A stretch of DNA of 45,458 nt from Candidatus Berkelbacteria bacterium (GCA_009885355.1 VFKW01000035.1:1-45458); one strand, 5' to 3'. Positions 33,077-41,473 are shown, numbered from the stretch's first letter. Notes: generated by a model not told the origin, from the sequence alone. Translations and numbers: made by a program.

Positions 33077-33103
33077 GGACTGACCGCATTAAGCAATCAG
33101 TCC
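33077..33103 (-). terminator. Terminator overlapping the GNAT stop codon
   Basis: On the minus strand GGACTGA and TCAGTCC form a 7-bp stem with a 13-nt loop, followed by a T-run. The left arm is inside the last codons of the GNAT gene, so stop codon and terminator are nested. The same compact layout is seen at 41884-41915. Confidence 0.7.
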
Positions 33104-33754
33104 TTGAGTAACTACCATATTCTTCTCTAAATTAGGATTAAGTATTTCTACCATTGTGCTGAGACCGCAAGATCGAGGGTCTCCGCCTCCTTCAACATAA
33201 TCCTTGAATATTATAGGAGGCTCAATGGATACAAGGCCATAATTACCCAGAACTCGAAGCTCCGGATCTAATGGTCTTTCGTTTCTTTGGCTACGCACAT
33301 ACTCTTCAGGACTCATACTCTCCTGAAAACGTTGATAGCCAGGGATTCTGGTCATAAATCGACAGCCTCGCTTCCTATTAGCAACCATATAGTCGTAAAG
33401 GAAACTAATCAGGCTTTCGGTCATGCCGGCTCGGCAGCCCTTAGGCGTTACTGCGAGACCAACTCCATGAAGCCATTCACCGTATGGGTTATGGGTTCTT
33501 GTGAAGTGGCCGGAATCAGTTGCTTCATCCCAAGTCGGACGAAGGATGGTATCATCGTTTGCAAGCTGCACGGAAACATATCCTTCGATGCATCCGTCGA
33601 TCTCACCTACCACTATCCCGCATTCCGGAAAAGTGGTTATTCGATCGATGAACATCTGTCTGTTTCCTTGCCAGACGCCCTTCCACGCCTGATCACAAAC
33701 ACGTATGACATCATCAATATCTGCCACCACAGCCGGTCTTACTTTCCTGTTCAT
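33089..33754 (-). CDS. GNAT-family N-acetyltransferase
   Basis: ATG 33754 is chosen because GAGGTG lies 6 nt upstream; an in-frame GTG further up overlaps that site. The 221-residue protein has the GNAT pattern: VRPAVVADIDDVIRVCDQAWKG at the start, GIVVGEIDGCIEGYVSVQL (beta strands 2-4), and GVGLAVTPKGCRAGMTESLISFL (the acetyl-CoA binding strand and helix; the usual R/QxxGxG/A appears as KGCRAGM). The last 90 residues are a less typical extension. The gene is clearly GC-richer than its neighbours, has its own terminator and a long upstream region with a palindrome, consistent with recent acquisition. Substrate unknown; resistance or self-modification of the neighbouring pathway product are options. 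Confidence 0.8.
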   Translation of the reverse strand: MNRKVRPAVVADIDDVIRVCDQAWKGVWQGNRQMFIDRITTFPECGIVVGEIDGCIEGYVSVQLANDDTILRPTWDEATDSGHFTRTHNPYGEWLHGVGLAVTPKGCRAGMTESLISFLYDYMVANRKRGCRFMTRIPGYQRFQESMSPEEYVRSQRNERPLDPELRVLGNYGLVSIEPPIIFKDYVEGGGDPRSCGLSTMVEILNPNLEKNMVVTQGLIA

Positions 33755-33813
33755 TTGATTCACCTCGACTCCCACCGTTATGGTGGCGTGTATTTTGATA
33801 TCAGGTCGCTTAC

Positions 33814-33827
33814 CTGTTATATAACAG
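33814..33827. promoter_or_regulatory. 14-bp palindrome upstream of the GNAT gene
   Basis: CTGTTATATAACAG is a perfect palindrome in the 5' region of the GNAT gene, flanked by CTTAC and TAAGG that extend the dyad imperfectly. It looks like a repressor operator or an RNA hairpin. A TATAAT box on the minus strand near 33907 could be the promoter, making this a leader element. No regulator for it is identified. Confidence 0.4.
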
Positions 33828-33963
33828 TAAGGTAACTGAGCTTTTTATGCTCAATCTATCCTACTAGCAAAGCCAATGCCTCTTAGTTTTCAATGTACTC
33901 ATCGCTTATTATACCATAATGAATTTGATATAATATTGTAACACAAAAATCTCTATCTGTCAA

Positions 33964-33979
33964 TATGGTTAGGACTCGA
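33964..33979. repeat. Left 16-bp target-site duplication of the insertion sequence
   Basis: TATGGTTAGGACTCGA directly precedes the TGT terminus of the IS. An identical copy follows its right end at 35373-35388, showing insertion by this element. Confidence 0.92.
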
Positions 33980-35372
33980 TGTTAGCGCAATATAGTAATG
34001 TCACCTTAATGGGCAATATAGGAATGTCCCCTTTCTCTGGTTTTTAGGTTATACTGTTTAGTTAACTAAATAAGAGAAAGGGTAAAGTGGAGACATTCAA
34101 TATGAGCCGAAGGGAAATGGGACAGATTAATATATTTGAAAAGCTAAAGGATAAACAAATGAAACAAAAAGAAGCCGCCAAGATATTAAATTTAAGCACG
34201 CGTCAGATTAAACGGAAACTAAAAGTATATCGCATATCCGGAGAAATAAGCCTGGTTAATAAAAGTCGAGGCAAACCTGGAAATCACCGTCATACAGATG
34301 AATTTTGGACTAAAGTAATTACATTGGTAAAAGATAAGTACCCAGACTTCGGGCCAACATTTGCCTCCGAAAAACTTTTAGAAAATCACAACATAATTGT
34401 CAATCATGAATCTTTAAGACTAAAAATGATCGATGAAATATTATGGAAAGCTAAGCGAAGGAAAGCTTCACCTCGACAAATGCGCGAGCGCAAAGAATGC
34501 TTTGGTGAGCTGGTACAGTTGGATGGCTCTGATCATGCTTGGTTCGAAGATAGAGCGCCGAAATGTTGTCTAATCGCCTTCATCGACGATGCCACCAGCC
34601 AGATCGTTTATCTGGAATTTACCAGTGGTGAAACCACCGAAAACTTGATGAGAACAACCCGGGAATACCTAGAAACATATGGTAAGCCAGTCGCCCTGTA
34701 TTCCGATCGTGGCGGAGTTTACAAGGTTAACCTTAATAATCCCAATGATGACAAATTAACCCAGTATGGCAGATCGTTAGAAGAGCTGGACATCAGCCAC
34801 ATCCACGCCCGATCACCCCAGGCCAAAGGACGAGTAGAGCGACTATTTGGAACCCTGCAGGATCGTCTGGTGAAGGAATTAAGACTAAAAGGAATCTCAT
34901 CAATTGAAGAGGCAAATAAGTATTTAAAAGAAGAATATATTGCCATGCATAATGCTAAATTCGCAGAAGTTCCAAAAAGTAAAACTGACCTTCATCAGTC
35001 AATTGATGGTTATGAGCTTAATAATATTTTCTGTCTAAAAGAAGATCGTAAGATTAACAATGACTTTACCATTGCCTACAAAACCAAATGGCTGCAACTT
35101 ACAAAAACCCAACCAACTATTATCTACCCCAAAGAAACCGTCCAAGTCTGGCAGCATTTAGATGGGACAATAACAATTCACCAAAACAAGAGTACCCTTA
35201 ATTTTAAAGAAGTATGCCAAAGACCAATTATTGAAAAAAGAAAGGAGGAAATAAAGCCACGAATTCCATGGGCCCCGTCAGCTACACACCCATGGAGAGA
35301 GCCTGTTTTAGCGCATTAAAAAAGTGACATTTCTATTTTGCAAAAAAGTGACATTTCTATTTTGTGTTGACA
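33980..35372 (+). mobile_element. Complete insertion sequence, 1393 bp, IS1202/ISNCY-like
   Basis: The element starts TGTTAGCGCAATATAG and ends with the imperfect complement (right end read inward TGTCAACACAAAATAG), about 19 of 25 matching positions. Each end holds two copies of a site of the form CAATATAGTAATGTCAC or CAAAATAGAAATGTCAC, presumed transposase-binding repeats. It encodes one DDE transposase. The 16-bp direct repeats at 33964 and 35373 are unusually long target duplications, which fits the ISTde1-type group of the IS1202 family as I know it. It inserted between the GNAT promoter region and the 3' end of the next gene and broke neither. Exact duplications suggest a recent event. 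Confidence 0.9.
34087..35319 (+). CDS. IS transposase, DDE integrase-core (IS1202/ISNCY-like)
   Basis: The N-terminal 120 residues carry helix-turn-helix domains (MKQKEAAKILNLSTRQIKRKL), followed by the rve integrase core with the triad D146 (LVQLDGSDHAWF), D207 (ALYSDRGGVY) and E251 (SPQAKGRVERLFGTLQDRL). The remaining residues form a beta-rich C-terminal part. It cuts and joins the ends of this element. The reading frame begins at GTG 34087 (410 residues); ATG 34102 with GGAG 9 nt upstream is an equally good start. No frameshift or stop is seen, so it is probably active. Confidence 0.93.
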   Translation: METFNMSRREMGQINIFEKLKDKQMKQKEAAKILNLSTRQIKRKLKVYRISGEISLVNKSRGKPGNHRHTDEFWTKVITLVKDKYPDFGPTFASEKLLENHNIIVNHESLRLKMIDEILWKAKRRKASPRQMRERKECFGELVQLDGSDHAWFEDRAPKCCLIAFIDDATSQIVYLEFTSGETTENLMRTTREYLETYGKPVALYSDRGGVYKVNLNNPNDDKLTQYGRSLEELDISHIHARSPQAKGRVERLFGTLQDRLVKELRLKGISSIEEANKYLKEEYIAMHNAKFAEVPKSKTDLHQSIDGYELNNIFCLKEDRKINNDFTIAYKTKWLQLTKTQPTIIYPKETVQVWQHLDGTITIHQNKSTLNFKEVCQRPIIEKRKEEIKPRIPWAPSATHPWREPVLAH

Positions 35373-35388
35373 TATGGTTAGGACTCGA
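35373..35388. repeat. Right 16-bp target-site duplication of the insertion sequence
   Basis: TATGGTTAGGACTCGA is identical to 33964-33979. It directly follows the terminal ACA of the element and lies 14 bp from the stop of the next minus-strand gene. Confidence 0.92.
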
Positions 35389-35401
35389 TTGAGAGTAGGA
35401 G

Positions 35402-36157
35402 TTATAAGGTTGGTGAAAATGATTCTATAATTCGTTGGGTTTCTTGGCTGTCTTTTTCATCTATTTCCAATGAAACAATGGGGTAACGGGCGTTACCAGT
35501 AAAATAGTACCCCGTATAATAAGCAACCGTTCCATTAAAATTCGTAGAGAATCTTTTTTCAATAATTCCGATGATCTTTGTGTTTTTCATTATCTCCTGA
35601 CAACCATCTAAGCTGAAATTATAGTTTTTAGAAACTTGCGTATAGTCGGCACAGCTTTTGAATTTTATTTTATTCTTAGGATCTGTATATAGTAGAGCCG
35701 AAGGATTGCCTTCCATGTCATCGTTAAAATTTGAGGTCAAATAATCTATTCTGGAATTACTTTTTTCAAACATGATTATATAATCTGTTCCGCTAATATC
35801 TCCTTTGTGTTCAGTAATTTCAGGATTTCCCCACTGTTCGGGATATTCAAACGATTGTTTTAAATCTGGTAGAGAATATTTTAACCAATTAGTAGTAACC
35901 GTGGGGGTGATGGTTTCCGCATTGGCCGGGGTGGGGCTTGCCGTGTTTATCTCGTCGTTAATTGACGGTGTTGATTTTGGTATAATCTTTTCTTGACTAT
36001 TACTGATCGGTTTTTGAAATAGTGACTTAATTCTTGTTGGAGATAAATTACCTGTTTTAAAATAAATTGCGCCCTCAATAATTATTAATAAAATTATAAT
36101 AGTTCCTCCGATAATCCATGGCCAAGGCACTATTTTTTTAATTGGCTCCGTATCCAT
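35402..36157 (-). CDS. Single-pass membrane protein with external domain
   Basis: This 251-residue protein has a short cytoplasmic N-terminus, one membrane helix (about 12-31), a Pro/Ser/Thr-rich stalk (about 45-88) and an external domain of about 160 residues containing two Cys (about 168 and 185) that could form a disulfide. The pattern YSLPDLKQSFEYPEQWG resembles PsbP/DUF-type lipoprotein domains that begin with a Phe-x-Tyr-Pro motif, but I cannot name a family. Many small proteins of this layout occur in Patescibacteria. The IS lies just downstream of its stop and does not disturb it. Confidence 0.75.
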   Translation of the reverse strand: MDTEPIKKIVPWPWIIGGTIIILLIIIEGAIYFKTGNLSPTRIKSLFQKPISNSQEKIIPKSTPSINDEINTASPTPANAETITPTVTTNWLKYSLPDLKQSFEYPEQWGNPEITEHKGDISGTDYIIMFEKSNSRIDYLTSNFNDDMEGNPSALLYTDPKNKIKFKSCADYTQVSKNYNFSLDGCQEIMKNTKIIGIIEKRFSTNFNGTVAYYTGYYFTGNARYPIVSLEIDEKDSQETQRIIESFSPTL

Positions 36158-36303
36158 TTCCCCCTCTTTTTCTAACTTATTTCTATCATCTAATTTGTAT
36201 GATTTTTTGTCAATTCATAAATTAAAATACTTCACTTGTTTTCCGTCGGATTGGACTGTTAGAATTTAGGTTTATAAGATATAATTTAAGTACGGGAGAA
36301 ATA

Positions 36304-36909
36304 ATGGGTAATCTAAAATTAATTTTTGATTTAATCGGCGTTATAACAGAAGAAGAGTATATTGCGACAAAGCTTGTGTATCCATTGGTTGAAAAATCGG
36401 TATCATATGATTTGTTTAAGAAAAAATACCTGCTTTATTGTATTGATAACATTGATCGCAGCGATTTTTGGCAAGGAATTGTTCCAGAGGTTGAGATATC
36501 CTTAATGGAGGAAGAAATTATTAGCCGTGTTGCTTTAAATTTAGACGTTGTCGAACTAATAAAAGATTATAACAATAAAGGGGTGAACATATTTCTAGCG
36601 TCAGAGATTCCTGCAAAATGGGGAGAGATGATACTTGCAAAAGCCGGACTCAAGGATGTTTTTAAAGAAAAGTTTTATAGTAGTACTCTCAGATCAACCA
36701 AACCATTTAAAAATTATTATGATAAAATTTTTAAACCAGAATTTATGCAAAGTTCTCATGTTATATATATTGATGACACTAATTATAACGTCGAAGTAGT
36801 TAGAGGATACGGGGCTGAAGCGATCTGGTTCAACAAGACAGGAGAAGATGGACTCATCGAGCATCTAACAGCGGGAAACGCAAAAGAGATAAAAAATATT
36901 ATCGGGTAA
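36304..36909 (+). CDS. HAD-superfamily hydrolase-like protein
   Basis: This 201-residue protein has the HAD fold: motif I IFDLIGVI, a helical cap about 20-85, motif II-like FLASEIPAKW (Ser), motif III Lys in RSTKPFKNYYDKI, and motif IV IYIDDTNYNVE with two Asp. Motif I normally reads DxD; here the second Asp is Ile. Phosphatases need that Asp as general acid, so this protein may be a weak phosphatase, another type of hydrolase (some HAD enzymes have GG or other residues there) or a binding protein. ATG follows GGGAG by 5 nt and TATAAT lies upstream at 36280. It opens the sugar-phosphate cyclase cluster, where a phosphatase step would fit. Confidence 0.85.
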   Translation: MGNLKLIFDLIGVITEEEYIATKLVYPLVEKSVSYDLFKKKYLLYCIDNIDRSDFWQGIVPEVEISLMEEEIISRVALNLDVVELIKDYNNKGVNIFLASEIPAKWGEMILAKAGLKDVFKEKFYSSTLRSTKPFKNYYDKIFKPEFMQSSHVIYIDDTNYNVEVVRGYGAEAIWFNKTGEDGLIEHLTAGNAKEIKNIIG

Positions 36910-36922
36910 TCCCCCGTTGGGC

Positions 36923-36951
36923 TTGATTTATAGTCTGAAATATTGTATGAT
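36923..36951 (+). promoter_or_regulatory. Predicted sigma70 promoter for the cyclitol cluster
   Basis: TTGATT (36923-36928), a 17-nt spacer and TATGAT (36946-36951) lie 28 bp before the kinase-like gene. The four genes that follow overlap, so this may drive the cluster up to 41437, with the HAD gene on its own upstream promoter. Confidence 0.6.
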
Positions 36952-36979
36952 TTGGAGTAATTTAACAGACTAGGTATTT

Positions 36980-38023
36980 ATGCTTAAAATTATTAATTTC
37001 CAAGATAAAATTAAAGAACTTAATCCGCCGTATGGCTCATTGAGTGTGGACGATAATAATTATTTCTATAAAATCGTCGACAATCACTTGGCCAAACTGG
37101 AAGTTTTAGGACATGAGAAACTTTCCTACAATTATCCGGTTGCGAAGCTGATAAGCGATTATCCTTTCGATAATAAAAGAACGGCTCTGATTTTTGAATA
37201 TGAGAATTCTGTTGGTAAAGAATCCGGACTACTAGTGGATTTATTTGCAGCCGAGGAGATAATTAATAATAAATTTACAAATATATTAGAGATCTATAAT
37301 AAGGTTTTTGCCGCAACATTAAGAGAAGATAAAGGTGAAAGCTCGGATATTCTTTTCAAATCAAGAGTCGAAACGAGGTTAAAGAAATATTATGATAAAA
37401 AATTCATTAGCCAAGTGAATGGATACCAATATAACCTCAACGGTAGAAAGATTACGCTGGATCTTGAAAAAATTCTAGAATCAATTGAGGTCTTTTACAA
37501 TAACCGATCCAAAACATGGTGCGTTTTATCGCAATGCGATCCAAATGACTTAAACATTGGCACCAAGCCCATTGTTTTAGATTATTTGGCCGGTGGTTGG
37601 AACCCATTAATGGCTGAATTTGCCACACTCTTTTGGTATCAGTTGGCTCAGGGCAGCTACCTTGCTCTTAAATACAACGCACGAGCGTTTAAAAATCATG
37701 AAAATATATTCTCAAAAATAGAGACTGTCACTTTCAATAATAATCAATTATCTCATCAAATAACGCCATTGAGAAAAGAATTTACGCAACTATACATTAA
37801 GCAAGTAATTGATCCTTTAATGCTAACTATTGGTGATTACCCAAATTGGTATGAGGAATTCAAAAATTTCATCGTCATGAAAATTCTTTGTGTTTTTGAT
37901 GTAACCAAAATGGATAAAGAAGACATGTTTTTATCTTTAGGATATCTTCAATTATTCTATGGCCAAGAATTTAAAAAGCCGATAGATTTAATGCAATTTT
38001 TTGAGGAAAATAATGGAAAATAA
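36980..38023 (+). CDS. Aminoglycoside-phosphotransferase-fold kinase-like protein
   Basis: This 347-residue protein appears to have the APH/choline-kinase fold. The catalytic loop reads VLSQCDPNDLNIG followed by IVLDYLAGGWN: D187, N192 and D201 match the HxDxxxxN...D pattern, with the leading His replaced. The N-terminal lobe lacks an obvious glycine-rich loop but has FYKIVDNHLAKLEVLGHEKL, a plausible Lys/Glu pair. It probably phosphorylates a hydroxyl on a sugar, cyclitol or similar small molecule. It overlaps the next gene by 11 nt. Loss of the first His is seen in some active relatives, so activity cannot be judged. Assignment is by motif only. Confidence 0.68.
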   Translation: MLKIINFQDKIKELNPPYGSLSVDDNNYFYKIVDNHLAKLEVLGHEKLSYNYPVAKLISDYPFDNKRTALIFEYENSVGKESGLLVDLFAAEEIINNKFTNILEIYNKVFAATLREDKGESSDILFKSRVETRLKKYYDKKFISQVNGYQYNLNGRKITLDLEKILESIEVFYNNRSKTWCVLSQCDPNDLNIGTKPIVLDYLAGGWNPLMAEFATLFWYQLAQGSYLALKYNARAFKNHENIFSKIETVTFNNNQLSHQITPLRKEFTQLYIKQVIDPLMLTIGDYPNWYEEFKNFIVMKILCVFDVTKMDKEDMFLSLGYLQLFYGQEFKKPIDLMQFFEENNGK

Positions 38024-38708
38024 TCAATATTATAAAGTTGAGAATGATTTTTTCAAAATTATCGAGCGTCTTGAAAACGATAACCTGCTATTTTATTGCG
38101 TAACTGGCAGTTTGGCACGAAACGACCTGATTGAAGGCTGGAGCGATATCGATCTATTGATGGTTTTTAAAGAATATAGCTCAGATCTTTTCTCCCATAT
38201 AAATGAGGCTCTATCCGGTAATAAAAGCATGATTAAAATCGGTACAACTTTTTATTCAAGGAAAGAATTTAATAGTAAAGAATTATTTAAGGACCCAAAA
38301 ACTCGCCATGCAATCGAGTATATTAATAAAGCAATTTATATACCCAGAATTAATAACCAAACTATTGTATTACCAGAGTTAGATAAAAAAATGACTATGA
38401 CCTACGACTTAGTGGACATGGCGAAATATCTTCATAATATAAGAAGGGAATTAATTGATCAAACAAAATTTAATGAACGATCAGTATATAAACTAATAAT
38501 CTCCGTTATAAAAATGCTGCTTTATCGACAGAATATTCAAGCTTTAGGATATAAAGATGCTTTAGCAATGGCGAAGGATAATTTGACTTATTTCAATATT
38601 GAATTGCCGCTACCGATGGAAATACTAGAATTTCCTAAGGATAAAAATAAAAGATATAATAATTATATTAAATTTTTAAACTGGTTAAAGGAGTACAGAA
38701 TTGCTTAA
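38013..38708 (+). CDS. Nucleotidyltransferase-fold protein (MNT/KNT-like)
   Basis: ATG 38013 is chosen because GAGG lies 7 nt upstream; the gene overlaps the kinase-like gene. The 231-residue protein has the Pol-beta nucleotidyltransferase motif near residues 30-50: CVTGSLARNDLIEGWSDIDLLMVF, i.e. GS...D-x-D, with Asp residues for two metals. The C-terminal half is helical, as in aminoglycoside nucleotidyltransferases and related stand-alone enzymes. It may transfer a nucleotide to a sugar phosphate or cyclitol in this pathway. A toxin-antitoxin role is less likely because no HEPN partner is present. Confidence 0.8.
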   Translation: MENNQYYKVENDFFKIIERLENDNLLFYCVTGSLARNDLIEGWSDIDLLMVFKEYSSDLFSHINEALSGNKSMIKIGTTFYSRKEFNSKELFKDPKTRHAIEYINKAIYIPRINNQTIVLPELDKKMTMTYDLVDMAKYLHNIRRELIDQTKFNERSVYKLIISVIKMLLYRQNIQALGYKDALAMAKDNLTYFNIELPLPMEILEFPKDKNKRYNNYIKFLNWLKEYRIA

Positions 38709-40350
38709 TTTTGATAAACCAAACAATAATAAAATCATATTCGGATATAATACAGGCCATCATGGCGGCGGTGCAATTATCACTGGTGGCAGTCTAGCTA
38801 GTATTTCAGAAGAAAGACTCTCTAGACAAAAATACTCTTCAGGTTATTTATATTCACTATTCTACCTTATTAATCGTATGAATCTAAAAATTCAGGACAT
38901 TGATTTGTTTGTTTCAAGCAGCTACCATAACCCACTTGAAGATGATTATCAGGGGATATTAGCGTCTTTAGGTGTAGCTCGAGAAAAATTTGTCAGTGTT
39001 GACCATCATTTATCACATGCTTACAGCACATATTTCCTATCCCCGTTCAATAAAGCATTAGTAGTGGTGGTAGATGGTTTAGGGAATTTAAATGATACGG
39101 AAAGTTATTACTTAGCCGAGGGCGAAGATATTAAAAAAATCGGGGGTAATGATCCCAACCGCTCTATCCATAAAGGTATCGGACGTGCATATGAATCATT
39201 CACGAATTTTTGTGGTTGGAGTGCTCAAGAGGCAGGTAAAACGATGGGATTGGCATCATATGGACAAGAGAAGAATCTAGGAGTAGATCTCTATGAAATT
39301 AATAATAAAAATCAGATTAGCAGCAAATTGGAAGGTAAATACTCACAAGGTGCACTCAAGATTACAAGGGACAATAACCTAGATTTTGGAGTGCCATTTT
39401 CAGAATTTAACAATAAAGATGCAGCTTTTTTTGTTCAGGATAGGACAGAAAAAATAATCATCGAATTGATAAATAATCTGTATGAACAATACAAAATTAC
39501 TGATCTTTGTCTGGCAGGAGGGGTGTTCCTTAATAGTATTATTAATAAAAAGATATTGGACCAAACTCCGATAAAAAATATATTTGTACCACCGTGCTGT
39601 GATGATACAGGCCAACCATTAGGGAATGCACTATATGGTTATCATGGATATTTTGGTATTCCAAAGAATATCCAGTTAAATCATGCGTATTTGGGAATGG
39701 ATTATGAGGAGAAAGAAATTATTGATGTGTTAGAAAAGAAACAGGAAATATATTCATTGCCGTACGAGGTAAAATCTTTCAACTTTAAATATAAATATCA
39801 TAAAGATATCGCTTCCATTACAGCAGAATTATTGGCTAATGGTAAAATAATTGGTTGGTTCCAAGGTGGCTCGGAAATTGGGCCCAGAGCGTTAGGCCAT
39901 CGTAGCATATTAACGGCGCCTTATCCTGCCGAGATGAAAGACATCCTAAATGAAAAAGTGAAACATAGAGAAGGATTTCGTCCCTTCGCGCCATCAGTGT
40001 TGGAAGAATATGCACAAGATTTCTTTGAGCTTGAAGTGCCAAGTCCATTTATGTTATTAGTTGCTAAGGCAAAAGAAGATAAAGTAGATAAAATACCAGC
40101 TGCTTTACATGTCGATAAAACAGCCCGCGTGCAAACTGTTAATAAAAAAGACAATGGCATCTACTATGATCTGATAAAAGAATTTTATAAAATCACAGAT
40201 GTGCCAGTACTGCTTAACACTTCATTTAATGATTCAGGTGAGCCAGTAGTAGAAACGCCAAAGGATGCCTTAAGAATGTTCTGTACAACACCAATTGATT
40301 ATTTAGTACTAGGGAATTACCTGGTTTCAAAAAGTAGTAGCGATGAATAA
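38701..40350 (+). CDS. Carbamoyltransferase, NodU/TobZ/CmcH family
   Basis: This 549-residue protein starts at TTG 38701, 8 nt after AAAGGAG, overlapping the previous stop. The N-terminal Kae1-like domain has the metal-binding segment VDHHLSHAYSTYF (HxxxH), VVVVDGLGN and LCLAGGVFLNSIINKK; the C-terminal domain has GWFQGGSEIGPRALGHRSIL and REGFRPFAPSVL, family hallmarks. These enzymes make carbamoyl-adenylate from carbamoyl phosphate and ATP and carbamoylate a hydroxyl on antibiotics or Nod factors (tobramycin, cephamycin and nodulation examples). All key blocks look intact. It shares this cluster with a cyclase, kinase and nucleotidyltransferase, so its acceptor is probably a cyclitol or aminocyclitol product. 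Confidence 0.93.
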   Translation: MLNFDKPNNNKIIFGYNTGHHGGGAIITGGSLASISEERLSRQKYSSGYLYSLFYLINRMNLKIQDIDLFVSSSYHNPLEDDYQGILASLGVAREKFVSVDHHLSHAYSTYFLSPFNKALVVVVDGLGNLNDTESYYLAEGEDIKKIGGNDPNRSIHKGIGRAYESFTNFCGWSAQEAGKTMGLASYGQEKNLGVDLYEINNKNQISSKLEGKYSQGALKITRDNNLDFGVPFSEFNNKDAAFFVQDRTEKIIIELINNLYEQYKITDLCLAGGVFLNSIINKKILDQTPIKNIFVPPCCDDTGQPLGNALYGYHGYFGIPKNIQLNHAYLGMDYEEKEIIDVLEKKQEIYSLPYEVKSFNFKYKYHKDIASITAELLANGKIIGWFQGGSEIGPRALGHRSILTAPYPAEMKDILNEKVKHREGFRPFAPSVLEEYAQDFFELEVPSPFMLLVAKAKEDKVDKIPAALHVDKTARVQTVNKKDNGIYYDLIKEFYKITDVPVLLNTSFNDSGEPVVETPKDALRMFCTTPIDYLVLGNYLVSKSSSDE

Positions 40351-41437
40351 TCCAAACAAACTATCATTTCAGCTTCCATCTGGACAAGAAGAAGTTTATA
40401 TAGGGCATGGCGTACTGGATTATTATGGCAAACTACTTGAAAAAAATAATTATGATAAAGTGATCACCATTGCTGATAAAAATGCTTACAAACACTATAA
40501 GTTAGGAATTAATAATCTATTGCTTAAAAGCGTCGATAAAAAGATTATTTTTGTAAGCGCCAAGCCTCATTATAAAGATTATAAACACGCTGCTCATTTG
40601 CTTAATAAGCTAATTGAATTAAAAGCCAGTCGCAAAACTTGTCTTTTGGCAATCGGGGGCGGTTATGTATCAGACATAACGGGTTTCGTTGCCTCTATTT
40701 ATATGAGAGGAATTGACTTTATCCAAGTACCGACAACATATATGTCTGCTGCAGATATTGTAATTGGGAAAGTGGCAGTTAATTATAACGGACACAAAAA
40801 TCTGGTTGGATCGTTTTACTCACCAAGACAGGTTTTTGTAGACACTGATTTTTTAACAACACTACCACCACGAGAGGTTGTTAATGGATTAGTAGAAATC
40901 TGGAAACATGCTTTACTTGTACAAAATAACCAAATTATTGGTTTAATAAGCGATCATCTGAATACTAAAAAATTTGATAATTCAGACACGATAATAGAGT
41001 TCTCAATCAGATCAAAAATGAGCTTTGTCGAAAAAGATTATTACGATACTGAAGATTCTCACAAGGCTTTGAGTTTAGGCCATACGTTAGCAAATTATTT
41101 AGAGAGAAATACGACAATTAGACACGGTGAAGCAGTTTTTTATGGGATAATTTTTTCAGCAATTTTAGCGCATAATAGCAATCTTATTAATACTTCCCGT
41201 TATGATTCGATTATTGAGTTAGGCAAAAAGTTTGAAAAATACTTCGGCATATTTCCGCAAGTTAAAAAATTGGTCTGTAATAATAATATTTTAACTGAAT
41301 TGAAGTTTGATAAAATTAATCATTCGGGTAACTATTCTTTTGTCTTATTAACGGATAACAACTTTTTAATAAAGAGAGACTTGGATAAAGGTGCTTTAGA
41401 AAACGCAATCAGAGAATTTTGCAATTTGGCTCTATAG
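40343..41437 (+). CDS. Sugar-phosphate cyclase (3-dehydroquinate synthase fold)
   Basis: This 364-residue protein is a divergent member of the AroB family. NAD-binding GGGYVSDITGFVAS (105-118), QVPTTYM and NLVGSFYSPRQVFVDTDFL are conserved. Zinc ligands are present: E185 (VEIWKHA), H247 (LSLGHT) and H261 (RHGEAV). Departures: the DSSVGGKT block is DIVIGKVAV, and the second His of GHTxGH is Asn (N251). Those changes suggest it does not make 3-dehydroquinate but another cyclitol, as 2-deoxy-scyllo-inosose and 2-epi-5-epi-valiolone synthases do from other sugar phosphates. No other shikimate gene is nearby. It overlaps the carbamoyltransferase by 8 nt and is last in the cluster. Confidence 0.88.
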   Translation: MNNPNKLSFQLPSGQEEVYIGHGVLDYYGKLLEKNNYDKVITIADKNAYKHYKLGINNLLLKSVDKKIIFVSAKPHYKDYKHAAHLLNKLIELKASRKTCLLAIGGGYVSDITGFVASIYMRGIDFIQVPTTYMSAADIVIGKVAVNYNGHKNLVGSFYSPRQVFVDTDFLTTLPPREVVNGLVEIWKHALLVQNNQIIGLISDHLNTKKFDNSDTIIEFSIRSKMSFVEKDYYDTEDSHKALSLGHTLANYLERNTTIRHGEAVFYGIIFSAILAHNSNLINTSRYDSIIELGKKFEKYFGIFPQVKKLVCNNNILTELKFDKINHSGNYSFVLLTDNNFLIKRDLDKGALENAIREFCNLAL

Positions 41438-41440
41438 CAA

Positions 41441-41469
41441 TTGACAGGTTAGGTTTTTTGATGTAAAAT
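41441..41469 (+). promoter_or_regulatory. Strong sigma70 promoter before the Nudix gene
   Basis: TTGACA (41441-41446), a 17-nt spacer and TAAAAT (41464-41469) are near-consensus. The -35 box begins 3 nt after the cyclase stop. The dyad at 41476-41488 covers the expected start site. Confidence 0.7.
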
Positions 41470-41473
41470 ATAA

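Noticed and set aside
33287..33835. Plus-strand frame of 182 residues
   Set aside because: It is antisense to the GNAT gene, which has a clear domain, Shine-Dalgarno site and terminator.
40343..41437. Annotation as housekeeping aroB
   Set aside because: Active-site blocks differ and it is embedded in a carbamoyltransferase cluster with no shikimate genes.
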